Below, one piece after another: positions 9,901 to 16,445 of a stretch of 64,000 nucleotides of DNA; the stretch's first letter is position 1; each line of letters begins with the position of its first letter. Source of the stretch: Fontivita pretiosa (GTDB lineage Bacteria; Planctomycetota; Phycisphaerae; Tepidisphaerales; Tepidisphaeraceae). Both the position numbers and the translations under genes were made by a program. The notes under the pieces are model-generated. The model did no database searches. It saw only the letters and a program-made list of their open reading frames with translations, and was not told the origin of the DNA. The DNA lies in contig NZ_CP191258.1 in the NCBI RefSeq assembly GCF_050410795.1, positions 2,604,001 through 2,668,000 of the forward strand, given 5' to 3'.

Positions 9901-10436
9901 GACAGCTCGGGGGTGATCCAGGGCCCGCCGGCTGTGGCAAAGCCGTCACAGGCGTGCATCCCCAGCTTCAAGCCCAGCCGGTCCGCTTCGCGCACGGCGT
10001 GACGGACCAGGTGCCACCACTGCGGCGTGAGTTGTTCGACCGGCGGATCGATCAGCGGCGGGCTGGTCGGGCCCTTGATCGGCATCAGGTACGCGCCGCC
10101 GATCCCCGCACGTCGCATCGCCTCCAGATCCGCCGTGATGCCTTCCTTCGACACCGCCGCGTGCATCCAGTACCAGAAGACCCAGGACCGGGCGGCGTCG
10201 GGCGGATCGCGGAAGCCGCTGGCCAACTCATCGCCCACGGCCCGCATCGGACTCAGCAGCACCAGCCAGGCGATCGGCATCGCGCGCAGCGCCTGCATGC
10301 ACGCGCGCAGCGCCTGCATGCACGCGCGCAGCGCATGCGCGATCCCGAAGCAGATCGAAACAGCCGCACCGCTGCGCCGAGCCCCGCTCAGCTTCGCGCA
10401 GGAACGTCCGTGCCACGGGCAACGTACGCGCCACAT
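6909..10436 (-). CDS. GH106-type alpha-L-rhamnosidase
   Basis: GH106 enzymes remove terminal alpha-L-rhamnose from complex glycans such as rhamnogalacturonan. The family N-terminal signature is clear: FRDPPDAARSWVFWYWM followed by KEGITADLEAMRRAGIGGAY and WWHLVRHAVREADRLGLKLG. The C-terminus carries a galactose-binding-like jelly roll (VWLDLGKVANVARVSVNG, then GLLGPVRLLVE). Chosen from the ATG at 10436, the protein is about 1175 residues. That start lies 4 nt after the GH78 stop with AGG nearby. Alternative starts are ATG 10298 or 10280, which would place the signal peptide (MPIAWLVLLSPMRAVGDE) at the very N-terminus. A 21-bp tandem repeat lies in this ambiguous region. It is the last of three co-directional genes acting on rhamnose-containing glycans. 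Confidence 0.85.
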   Translation of the reverse strand: MWRVRCPWHGRSCAKLSGARRSGAAVSICFGIAHALRACMQALRACMQALRAMPIAWLVLLSPMRAVGDELASGFRDPPDAARSWVFWYWMHAAVSKEGITADLEAMRRAGIGGAYLMPIKGPTSPPLIDPPVEQLTPQWWHLVRHAVREADRLGLKLGMHACDGFATAGGPWITPELSMQKLVWSQTQVDGGARVQIVLEQPPTNEGYYRDIAVLAFVSPPGAGISTRTVKPKLTTSRPGVAAGFLIQPDSRREFRSSRPCWIQYSFDEPFTCRSITIHADGARGYQANRLRVEVSDDGEQFRLVTQLEPPRHGWQDGEAPWTHSIPPTTARHFRFVYDPAGSEPGAEDLDSAKWRPALEVRGIELSSQPRIHQFEGKSGAAWRIAPPTSSHAVADSDCVPHDRIIDITDRMTPDGRLTWDAPPGQRWTILRIGHTSTGHRNATGGAGRGLECDKFNPDAARLQFDRWFGQAIREAGPELAGRVLKIFHVDSWECGSQNWSPVFRDEFRRRRGYDPLLFLPAMAGVPIDSADVSERFLYDVRQTIAELVIDGFYEPMAEQARRHGCQFSAESVAPTFCGDGMRHFATVDLPMGEFWLRSPTHDKPNDILDAVSAAHLYGKPIVQAEAFTQLRMAWDEHPAMLKALGDRHYCLGINRLVYHVFVHNPWLDRRPGMTLDGVGLYFQRDQTWWEPAATAMVQYAARCQYLLQQGQAVVDVAVFSGEELPRRAVRPEQLAGTLPGVLGADAVAREKRRLANDAQPLREQPAGVFHSANMVDPGQWIDALRGYKYDSINPDALLRLAKVRDGRIELPGGASYRLLVLPPARPGSPNAQLMSSALAAKLREMIRHGAKVIALQRPARSPSLSDCPAGDQAVQQIATELEVLDGAYEKESFDELELPRDFIAVDPDTGQPASGIAWTHRAAPGLDIYFICNQQELTRTIEVSLRVAGRVPELWDPLSGESRPAGQWRIESGRTVLPLRFWANGSIFVVLRQPTDRTSCQDGSNFSDPRELAEVPGPWRVTFEPSRGGPEDPVIFQKLQSWSARSEKGVKHYSGTATYHNRFSWPIASSGRVRRVWLDLGKVANVARVSVNGIDCGVVWTAPYRVQITDALKPDADPQQIRIEVTNTWANRLIGDRALPPQERITRTTAPYRLEDSALQEAGLLGPVRLLVE
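10282..10338. repeat. 21-bp tandem repeat, about 2.7 copies, at the GH106 N-terminus
   Basis: The unit, GCGCGCAGCGCC followed by TGCATGCAC on the plus strand, occurs at 10282-10302 and 10303-10323 with a partial third copy. In the GH106 frame each unit encodes ALRACMQ and supplies a new in-frame ATG. Slippage could therefore change the start-codon number and leader length without shifting the frame. Confidence 0.75.
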
Positions 10437-10440
10437 GTGC

Positions 10441-13359
10441 CTACCGTGCTTCAAAGACGTAGCTGCCGGACTCGATCGCGAAGATCGCCCGATCGCCCTG
10501 ACGTTGCAGGAGCTTGACGCCCGGCGACTGCTCGGCGGGCAGGTCGCCTTCGTACACCGCTGCGTCGGACCGCATCAGCGGCACGTGCACCGTCGCGGTC
10601 GTGTTGGCGGGAATCGTCGCCCTCAGCACCAGCCGCTGCTCGTCCCGCTCCCACCTCACCTCGATCAGGCCGTGGATCGACTCGTAGCTCGCCTGCACCC
10701 ATTTCAAGTCGCCCACAGGCTGCGGCCGAATCACGATCCTCTTGAATCCCGGCCCCGCCGGATCGACGTCGATCCCCGCCAGGTCCTTGTAGAACCACTC
10801 GGTGATGTGCCCGAGCATGAAATGATTGTGGGACGAGGTACCGTTGGCATCCCACGACTCGGTAAGGCTGGTGGCGCCCTTCTTGAGCATGTAGCCGTAG
10901 CCGGGCTTGGTGTCCTGGTTAATCATGCGGTAGATCACGTCGGATCGCCCCCCCTCGGCCAGCGCCTGGAGCAGGTAGCGGAACCCCACGTCGCCGGCGG
11001 TCATCGCGTAGCCTCGTTGCTCCACATCCTGCACCAGAGCCGCCAGCACGCGATCGCGGTCCTTCGGTTCGACGATGCCCATCACCAGCGGCAGGGCGTT
11101 GGCGCACTGGGAATTGGTTGCGTAGGTCCCCGCCTCGGCGTTGAAAAAGTGCCGGTTGTAGCTGTCGCGGATGCGTTCGGCCCGCGCTTCGAAATCTTTT
11201 GCTTCATCTTCGTGTCCGAGCACCGCCGCGATCTGCGACAGCAGCCGGGCATCCTGATAGAAGAATGCGGTTGCCGTGACCGGCGGCGGGGTGAGCTGCG
11301 CGGCGCCGGGCTTTTCGGGTCCCAGGTCGTACCAGTCGCCCAGCCCTTCCGACAGGATCAGGTCCCTGGCGCGCGATTCCAGGTACGCGAAGTATCGCTT
11401 CATTTCCCTGTAGTGCGCGCGGAGAAGATCGACATCCCCGCTGAACAGATACTGCTGCCACGGCACCGCGATGAACGCCGCTCCCCACTCGGCCGCGCTG
11501 CGGAATGCCCCCTTGAACTGCGTGTACTCGGGCGCGATGTTCGGCACCATGCCCTCGGGCGTCTGTGCGTCGGCCATGTCGCGCATCGCCTTGGTGAAGA
11601 CGCGCGGCAGGTCGAATTCGTATCGGATCGCCGGGCCGTTGAGGTGATACTGCTCGAGCCAGCCGAGTTTTTCGCGGTGGGGGCAGTCGGTCAGGACTGA
11701 GACCATGTTCGACCGCTGCGCCCATCGTACCAGCTCGCGAATGCGGTTGAGCAGATCGTTGGACGTTGCGAACGTCCCCGCCGGCGGCGCGATCGAGTGC
11801 ACGATCACCGCCTCCAGCGATTCGATCTTCGGCAACTGTGAACGATCAACCGAGTCGCCTTGCTTTGGCGGGTCTTCGTGCCCGGGCGGGATGAAATCGG
11901 CCCGGATGTACCGCGAGCCGACATAGTAGAACCTGGGGAACCACGATTCCTGCCCGTCGGTCGATTTGGTGTACTGCCACCACGACAACCCGCGGCTGGG
12001 GTTGCCCATCGTGAAGCGATTGATCCGTCCGTCGGGCAGGGTGATCTCCGCGGGCGTGAGTCGGACGGTGCTGCCCGCCGGGCCGGAAACCCGCAAGCGA
12101 GGCATGAACGAGGCGTTCTGTCCGAAGTCGTAGACCGCGCTGCCGTCGGGAAAGGTTTTGACGCTGATCGGCGCGCGGGTCTCGATGGCGCGGATGGGAT
12201 CGGCGCTGACGCAGTAGCCGCGCAGTGTGCCGCCGGGGCGAACCTGCGCCACCGCGTGCCGCCAGTTTCGATCATCGAAGCCGGGGCTGTCCCAGCCGGC
12301 CGGATCGAGCCGCGCGTCGTGGTCCTCTCCGCCGTAGATGCTGTTGTAGACGATCGGCCCCGGGTGGGTCCGCCAGGTTTCATCCGTGCCGACGAACTCC
12401 ACCGTGCCGTCCTGGTATTCCAGTCGCAGGTGCAGGATCGCCTTCAGCGGCCCGAACGAGCCGGTGAACTTGGCGAAGCGGTTGCGGCGCTGCACATGAT
12501 ACATGCCATTGCCAAGGACGATCCCCACGGCGTTGCGTCCCTGGCGCAGCATCGCTGTCACATCGTGCGTGTCGTACAGCAGCGTCTTGTCGTAATGGGT
12601 CCAGCCGGGCGAGAGCAGGTCCTGTCCAACCCTGGCGCCGTTGAAGTGCAGCTCGTACTGCCCCAGACCACAGACGTGGACGACAGCGCGGCGCAGGCCG
12701 GGCTTCACCTCGAATTCCCGCCTCAGCAGCAGTGCTTCGCTCACCGCCGGCGCCACGATCCAGATCCCCTTCCATTGCCGCGGGTCCAGCAGCCCCATCG
12801 TCCAGGTTGCCGGCTCGCTCCACGGTGAGGCTCTGCCGTCGCGGTCCCAGGCGCGGACTTTCCAGAAGACCTGTTGGGATGAATCCAGCCTGGCGCCGGC
12901 GTAGCGGACGTGCGTGGTCTGGTCCGACTCGACCCGCCCGCTGTCCCACAGATCGCCGCGATCCTGCGCCAGGATCTCGGCGCTGGAGGCCACCAGCACT
13001 TGCCAGGCCGTCTGGCGCTGCCCGCGCTGGTTGCTGTCGATCCGCCAGAAAAGCCTGGGCCGCTCGACATCGATGCCTGCGGGGTTTACTCCGAACTCGC
13101 AGCGCAACCCGACGACGCGCACCGCCGACTCCATGCCCTCTTGAGCGAACGCCGACGAACTTGAGACAACCATGGTCAATGCAACGAGTGTAAGCAGAAA
13201 CGCCCCCGACCGACACACAAGCGGCGATGGAAGGCGCCCAGTCGTGTCACGGGCATTGTGCCAGTGCCGTGTGCGTCGAACTCCACCCAATCCGGATGTA
13301 GACATTTTCCTGATCTCGATCCCGCCGTGCACGGCCGAGACGGCCGTGACACAAGGCAT
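10441..13359 (-). CDS. GH78-type alpha-L-rhamnosidase
   Basis: 972 residues; hydrolyses terminal alpha-1,x-linked L-rhamnose. The order of domains matches GH78: Fn3-like N-terminal part (PRLFWRIDSNQRGQRQTAWQ, KVRAWDRDG), a carbohydrate-binding beta domain (HFNGARVGQDLLSPGWTHYD, typical of rhamnosid_N), then the alpha/alpha barrel with DCPHREKLGWLEQY at about residue 556 and GDWYDLG, and a beta C-terminal domain (HGLIEVRWERD). A signal segment (GAFLLTLVALTMVV) ends near SAFA-QEG. ATG 13359 has an excellent GAGGTGA Shine-Dalgarno sequence. The roughly 48-residue extension before the signal core is partly encoded by a dispersed palindrome. ATG 13305 is an alternative. It sits 25 nt after the sialidase-like gene and overlaps the next gene's start region. 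Confidence 0.92.
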   Translation of the reverse strand: MPCVTAVSAVHGGIEIRKMSTSGLGGVRRTRHWHNARDTTGRLPSPLVCRSGAFLLTLVALTMVVSSSSAFAQEGMESAVRVVGLRCEFGVNPAGIDVERPRLFWRIDSNQRGQRQTAWQVLVASSAEILAQDRGDLWDSGRVESDQTTHVRYAGARLDSSQQVFWKVRAWDRDGRASPWSEPATWTMGLLDPRQWKGIWIVAPAVSEALLLRREFEVKPGLRRAVVHVCGLGQYELHFNGARVGQDLLSPGWTHYDKTLLYDTHDVTAMLRQGRNAVGIVLGNGMYHVQRRNRFAKFTGSFGPLKAILHLRLEYQDGTVEFVGTDETWRTHPGPIVYNSIYGGEDHDARLDPAGWDSPGFDDRNWRHAVAQVRPGGTLRGYCVSADPIRAIETRAPISVKTFPDGSAVYDFGQNASFMPRLRVSGPAGSTVRLTPAEITLPDGRINRFTMGNPSRGLSWWQYTKSTDGQESWFPRFYYVGSRYIRADFIPPGHEDPPKQGDSVDRSQLPKIESLEAVIVHSIAPPAGTFATSNDLLNRIRELVRWAQRSNMVSVLTDCPHREKLGWLEQYHLNGPAIRYEFDLPRVFTKAMRDMADAQTPEGMVPNIAPEYTQFKGAFRSAAEWGAAFIAVPWQQYLFSGDVDLLRAHYREMKRYFAYLESRARDLILSEGLGDWYDLGPEKPGAAQLTPPPVTATAFFYQDARLLSQIAAVLGHEDEAKDFEARAERIRDSYNRHFFNAEAGTYATNSQCANALPLVMGIVEPKDRDRVLAALVQDVEQRGYAMTAGDVGFRYLLQALAEGGRSDVIYRMINQDTKPGYGYMLKKGATSLTESWDANGTSSHNHFMLGHITEWFYKDLAGIDVDPAGPGFKRIVIRPQPVGDLKWVQASYESIHGLIEVRWERDEQRLVLRATIPANTTATVHVPLMRSDAAVYEGDLPAEQSPGVKLLQRQGDRAIFAIESGSYVFEAR
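13244..13270. repeat. Dispersed palindrome family, copy c (degenerate)
   Basis: GTGTCACGGGCATTGTGCC followed by AGTGCCGTGTG. It resembles one arm of the GTGTCACGG-type palindrome and falls inside the N-terminal coding part of the GH78 gene. Confidence 0.4.
13327..13353. repeat. Dispersed palindrome family, copy d
   Basis: ACGGCC-GAGAC-GGCCGT (13331-13347) is a perfect stem with a 5-nt loop, followed by GACACA. On the minus strand it reads GTGTCACGGCCGTCTCG. It lies between the Shine-Dalgarno/ATG of the GH78 gene and its signal peptide, and is translated as VTAVSAVHG. Confidence 0.6.
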
Positions 13360-13384
13360 GATTCACCTCGAGCATACCAGCGCG

Positions 13385-14497
13385 TCACAGTTTGGTCGGA
13401 TCCACCACCACGTGCTTGATTCGCTTGCGGTCCCACGTGTAGGTGATATGCACCAATCCATCGGACGTCTGGATGACGGCGGGATAGGCGTAGCCGGCAT
13501 GGTTCGGCTCGGATTCCAGCGTCAACACATGCCGCCAGACCAGACCATCATCCGAGACTGCCACGTCCAGCGGCCAGCGGTTGCCCTTGGGTTCGTGCGG
13601 GCGGTGCGCCGAATGGTTGTAGACGATCAACTGCCTTCCGTCGGCCAGCGTGACCGCGTCGGTGCCGGAATTCGGATTGGGCAGAGCCGCCGCGGTCAGC
13701 GGGCTCCAGGTTTTGCCCTGGTCTTTGGACCAGGTCTGGGCGACGACGCCCTGCTTGGTGCGGCACAGCGCCTGAAGCGAGCCGTCGCGGTGAAACAGGA
13801 TGCTGGGCTGGATCGCTTCCAGCCCGGGGCCTTTCTCGACCGGACCGATGATCTGCCAGGTCTTGCCGGCGTCGCTCGATCGCTCGAAGTGGACCCGCCA
13901 GCCGCCGGCGCCTTCGGTGCTCGATGGCGACAGCCACGAGCCATCGCTCAGCACCACTGGCTTGTTCTTGATCGGCCCGAGCACACCATCGGGCAGGCGA
14001 ACGGCGTCGCCAAAGGTCTTGCCGCCGTCGCTGGAGGTCTTGTACATCCCCCACCACCTGCTGGGCGAGGGGCCGACTTTGTAGAACAGGAACAGCGGCC
14101 CGTTGTCAGGCGCCTGGAACAGCACCGGGTTCCAGGTGGGCATTCGCGTGCCGTCGGGCTGCACTCCATCCGCGACCTGGACCGGCTCCAGCCACCTGCC
14201 GTTCTCCCGCCGCGCCAGCCAGATGCACACATCGGGGTGCCGCTCGCGGGTTCCCCCGAACCACGCCGCCGCCAGTATTCCGGGCGAGATCTCGACGATT
14301 GTGGAGGCGTGGCACTGCGGGTACGGCGCTGTTTCGTAGATGAATTGCGACTCGACGATTGCCGAGGGATGGCGCAATTGAGCCGCTGGTTGGCCGGTCA
14401 TGGCGTTGGCTTGCCCCGCCGCCTGCGCCGCCGATGCCATCGCCAGCGACAACATCAGCGTCAGCAGTCGCAGAGGTTGTTGATCGGTTGTCATCAT
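13385..14497 (-). CDS. Sialidase-like (BNR/Asp-box) secreted protein
   Basis: 370 residues with a signal peptide (hydrophobic 10-26, AQA-A cleavage). Three Asp-box motifs mark a six-bladed propeller: SSDGGKTF (155-162), SSDAGKTW (207-214) and SKDQGKTW (257-264). There is also an N-terminal catalytic-type segment (PQCHASTIVEI, GGTRERHPDVCIWLARR) typical of the BNR_2 exo-sialidase-like group. In planctomycetes this group is often linked to pectin or rhamnogalacturonan loci, so sialic acid need not be the substrate. It is the first gene of the three-gene rhamnoside cluster. A strong hairpin (14501-14552) lies 3 nt upstream of its ATG, so its promoter must lie inside or beyond that element. Confidence 0.8.
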   Translation of the reverse strand: MMTTDQQPLRLLTLMLSLAMASAAQAAGQANAMTGQPAAQLRHPSAIVESQFIYETAPYPQCHASTIVEISPGILAAAWFGGTRERHPDVCIWLARRENGRWLEPVQVADGVQPDGTRMPTWNPVLFQAPDNGPLFLFYKVGPSPSRWWGMYKTSSDGGKTFGDAVRLPDGVLGPIKNKPVVLSDGSWLSPSSTEGAGGWRVHFERSSDAGKTWQIIGPVEKGPGLEAIQPSILFHRDGSLQALCRTKQGVVAQTWSKDQGKTWSPLTAAALPNPNSGTDAVTLADGRQLIVYNHSAHRPHEPKGNRWPLDVAVSDDGLVWRHVLTLESEPNHAGYAYPAVIQTSDGLVHITYTWDRKRIKHVVVDPTKL

Positions 14498-14500
14498 CAG

Positions 14501-14552
14501 AAAAGGGGTCGGGAGTCTTTTTCGCCCCTGGAAAAGACTCCCGACCCCTTTT
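14501..14552. repeat. Stop-codon-linked perfect hairpin, copy 1 (terminator-like)
   Basis: Arms AAAAGGGGTCGGGAGTCTTT plus T (14501-14521) and their exact complement (14532-14552) enclose a 10-nt loop, giving a 21-bp perfect stem. On the minus strand the first base follows the TGA of the arginine decarboxylase gene directly, and the right arm ends in a T run as in an intrinsic terminator. Near-identical copies lie at 23381-23434 and 59911-59964. Confidence 0.9.
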
Positions 14553-15110
14553 TCACAGGATCATCACCACTGCGGAGATCACGCTGGTCCACAGCCCGGT
14601 CTTGTCCCCCTCGGCGGTCTGGACATAGGCGCGCGTTTTGACGATCTCCCCGCTCATCATGTACTGCTGCTCACGCTCGTCCCAGGCTTTCTCCGGATCA
14701 AATGGAATGCCCAGCGTCGTGGCCAGCATCGTCGCGGCAAGGTCCTCGCACAAATCCTCCGTGCGCTTCTCGGTCATGCCGTAACCGTGATGCTCGGCGA
14801 TGTAGCCGTGAACGTGATTCTTCGGAATCGCCAGCCCGATCCCGGCGCAAATCAGGCGGTTCGGCTCATCGGTCGCCGCCTCGGCCAGTACGCAGAAGGT
14901 GATCTGTCCCGGCTTGAGCTTGGGCAGGCCTTCGCTCTTGGGGATGATCTTGCAGCTTGTGGGGTAGATGGAGGAGACGCGCACCAGGTTCTGCTTTTCG
15001 ATCCCCGCGTCGCGCAGCGCCAGCTCGAAGCTCATCAGCTTTTCGCGGTGCCGCCCGACGCCCTTGGTGAAGAAGCATTCCTTGGGCATGAAGTCGTCGC
15101 CATTGATCAT
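14553..15110 (-). CDS. pdaD: Pyruvoyl-dependent arginine decarboxylase
   Basis: Converts arginine to agmatine, feeding polyamine synthesis, using a pyruvoyl cofactor made by self-cleavage rather than PLP. At 185 residues it is of family length. The self-processing site is RVSSIYPTSCKIIP, with the cleavage Ser-Ser at residues 46-47; GLAIPKNHVHGYIAEHHGYG and a conserved C-terminal acidic segment follow. The ATG at 15110 has an AAGGAG Shine-Dalgarno sequence; the frame is open further upstream but without family character. A TATAAT box lies at 15169-15174. The stop codon abuts the terminator-like hairpin. No other polyamine gene is in view. Confidence 0.93.
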   Translation of the reverse strand: MINGDDFMPKECFFTKGVGRHREKLMSFELALRDAGIEKQNLVRVSSIYPTSCKIIPKSEGLPKLKPGQITFCVLAEAATDEPNRLICAGIGLAIPKNHVHGYIAEHHGYGMTEKRTEDLCEDLAATMLATTLGIPFDPEKAWDEREQQYMMSGEIVKTRAYVQTAEGDKTGLWTSVISAVVMIL

Positions 15111-15168
15111 CAGCTCATTCTCCTTCGACCGGACGAGTCTCACGCCGGCGCGTCGCTTAAGGCGCGGA

Positions 15169-15174
15169 ATTATA
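15169..15174 (-). promoter_or_regulatory. Consensus -10 box (TATAAT) for the arginine decarboxylase gene
   Basis: TATAAT on the minus strand predicts a start near 15162 and a leader of about 50 nt carrying the AAGGAG Shine-Dalgarno sequence. The -35 region (TTTCCG/CTTTCC) is weak. Confidence 0.5.
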
Positions 15175-15231
15175 TCGCGATGGATCGGCACGGAAAGAAG
15201 CCCGTTGAACAAATTGACAGCGCCGCGCGCG

Positions 15232-15648
15232 TCAAATCGCCTTGGCCCAGTCCGGCGGCAGCAGCAGCACCGGAATCCGCGTGTTCTTGATCAGTTCAAC
15301 CGGCACGTTCCCGGCCAGCAGCCGCGCGAAAATGTTCTTGCCGGTCAGCCCCAGCACGATCAGGCTGATCTCGCGCTCGCTGGCGGTATTGAGGATCGCG
15401 CGGGCGATGTCGTCAGAGAACATCAGCAGCGTCTGCACCGCCACATTACGCTCCTGAAGCTTCTCGCTGAGCAGCCGCACCGCCGCTTCTCCCTCGGCCT
15501 GTTCCTGCTCCCGAAGCTGCCCGCCACTTGGCCGGGAAACATGAACCACCAGCACTTCGGCGTCCAGGCGGGTTGCCAGGTCCGCCAGCGGCTCGACCAG
15601 CCGCTGCGACGCCCAGGGACTGCTGACGGCGACCAGGATTCGGCTCAT
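15232..15648 (-). CDS. Universal stress protein (UspA family)
   Basis: 138 residues, one Usp domain. It has the N-terminal ILVAVSSPWASQRLVEPLADLA strand-helix, and the ATP-binding C-terminal loop VLGLTGKNIFARLLAGNVPVEL, matching the G-x2-G-x9-G-[ST]-type motif with Val-Pro in place of the Ser/Thr, followed by PVLLL. It probably binds ATP and acts as a stress or energy-state regulator in the cytoplasm. ATG 15648 has no Shine-Dalgarno sequence and is preceded 8 nt upstream by the -10 box of a near-consensus promoter, so a leaderless mRNA is predicted. It lies 40 nt downstream of rdgB on the same strand, but the promoter suggests a separate unit. Confidence 0.9.
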   Translation of the reverse strand: MSRILVAVSSPWASQRLVEPLADLATRLDAEVLVVHVSRPSGGQLREQEQAEGEAAVRLLSEKLQERNVAVQTLLMFSDDIARAILNTASEREISLIVLGLTGKNIFARLLAGNVPVELIKNTRIPVLLLPPDWAKAI

Positions 15649-15656
15649 ATCCCAAA

Positions 15657-15685
15657 GTTAAATGGCAAGCACAGGTCAATGTCAA
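15657..15685 (-). promoter_or_regulatory. Predicted promoter of the universal stress protein gene
   Basis: On the minus strand, TTGACA (15680-15685), a 17-nt spacer and TTTAAC (15657-15662). The -10 box ends 8 nt before the ATG at 15648, predicting a leaderless transcript. The -35 box overlaps the rdgB stop codon. Confidence 0.6.
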
Positions 15686-16341
15686 TGTTGCGGTCCGCTC
15701 GGCGCCGGGGCAGACCCTGGCTCGCCCCGGCCTGCAATGAGGCCCACTCGGACCATCAAATCGTGCATTCGCCGCAACGCTTTGCCACGATGGCTGATGC
15801 GATGCTTGTCCTGCGGCTCCAGCTCGGCTGTGGTTTTGCCCAGCTCGTCGATCAGAAACAGCGGATCGTAACCGAAACCGTTGCTTCCCCGAGGCTCGTG
15901 GATGATGCGACCCTCGACCGCATCGCGCGCCGTCAGCACGATGTGCCCCGCCGGATCGGACAGCGCCAGCACGCACACGAATCTCGCCGTTCGCTGCGCA
16001 GCGGGAACCGAGCCAAGCTGCTGAAGCAGCAGCCGGTTGTTGTCCAGATCACCCCTGCCCGCGCCATGCACTTCGGCCCAGCGGGCGCTGAGCACCCCGG
16101 GCGCCCCACCCAAAGCATCCACCTCAAGTCCGCTGTCGTCGGCCAGTGCCCAGACCCCCAGCTTCGTGGCATAGTACGAGGCCTTCAAACATGCATTGGC
16201 GCGGAATGTGCGTCCGGTCTCCTCGATCGCGGGCAGCTCAGGATGCTGCGAGAGGTCCGTCCATTCGAACGGGGCGTCGGCCAGCATCTGGCGGAACTCG
16301 CGGGCCTTGCCCGAGTTGCCGGTCGCGATCAACACTTGCAT
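15682..16341 (-). CDS. rdgB: Non-canonical purine NTP pyrophosphatase (RdgB/HAM1)
   Basis: Hydrolyses XTP and dITP to the monophosphates, keeping deaminated purines out of DNA and RNA. The hallmark SFATGNAGK motif appears as MQVLIATGNSGKAREF at the N-terminus. It is followed by FRANACLKASYYATKLGVWALADDSGLEVDAL (catalytic DDSG) and SNGFGYDPLFL and KHRISHRGKAL at the C-terminus. Length is 219 residues from ATG 16341, which fits the family; the frame is open upstream without homology. There is no clear Shine-Dalgarno sequence. It is grouped with rph, a common bacterial association, with an SPOR-like lipoprotein gene between them. Confidence 0.94.
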   Translation of the reverse strand: MQVLIATGNSGKAREFRQMLADAPFEWTDLSQHPELPAIEETGRTFRANACLKASYYATKLGVWALADDSGLEVDALGGAPGVLSARWAEVHGAGRGDLDNNRLLLQQLGSVPAAQRTARFVCVLALSDPAGHIVLTARDAVEGRIIHEPRGSNGFGYDPLFLIDELGKTTAELEPQDKHRISHRGKALRRMHDLMVRVGLIAGRGEPGSAPAPSGPQH

Positions 16342-16445
16342 CGTCGTGGACACGTGGCGCTCGCAGGTTGAGATCGGCCCGAACCGTTGGAAACCAGCCT
16401 GGTGGAGACTGGCCCTTTGGACTGATAGCATCGGGACCGAAAACC

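Noticed and set aside
10282..10338. Tandem repeat considered as a CRISPR fragment
   Set aside because: Units are directly adjacent with no spacers and lie in a coding region; no cas genes in the window.
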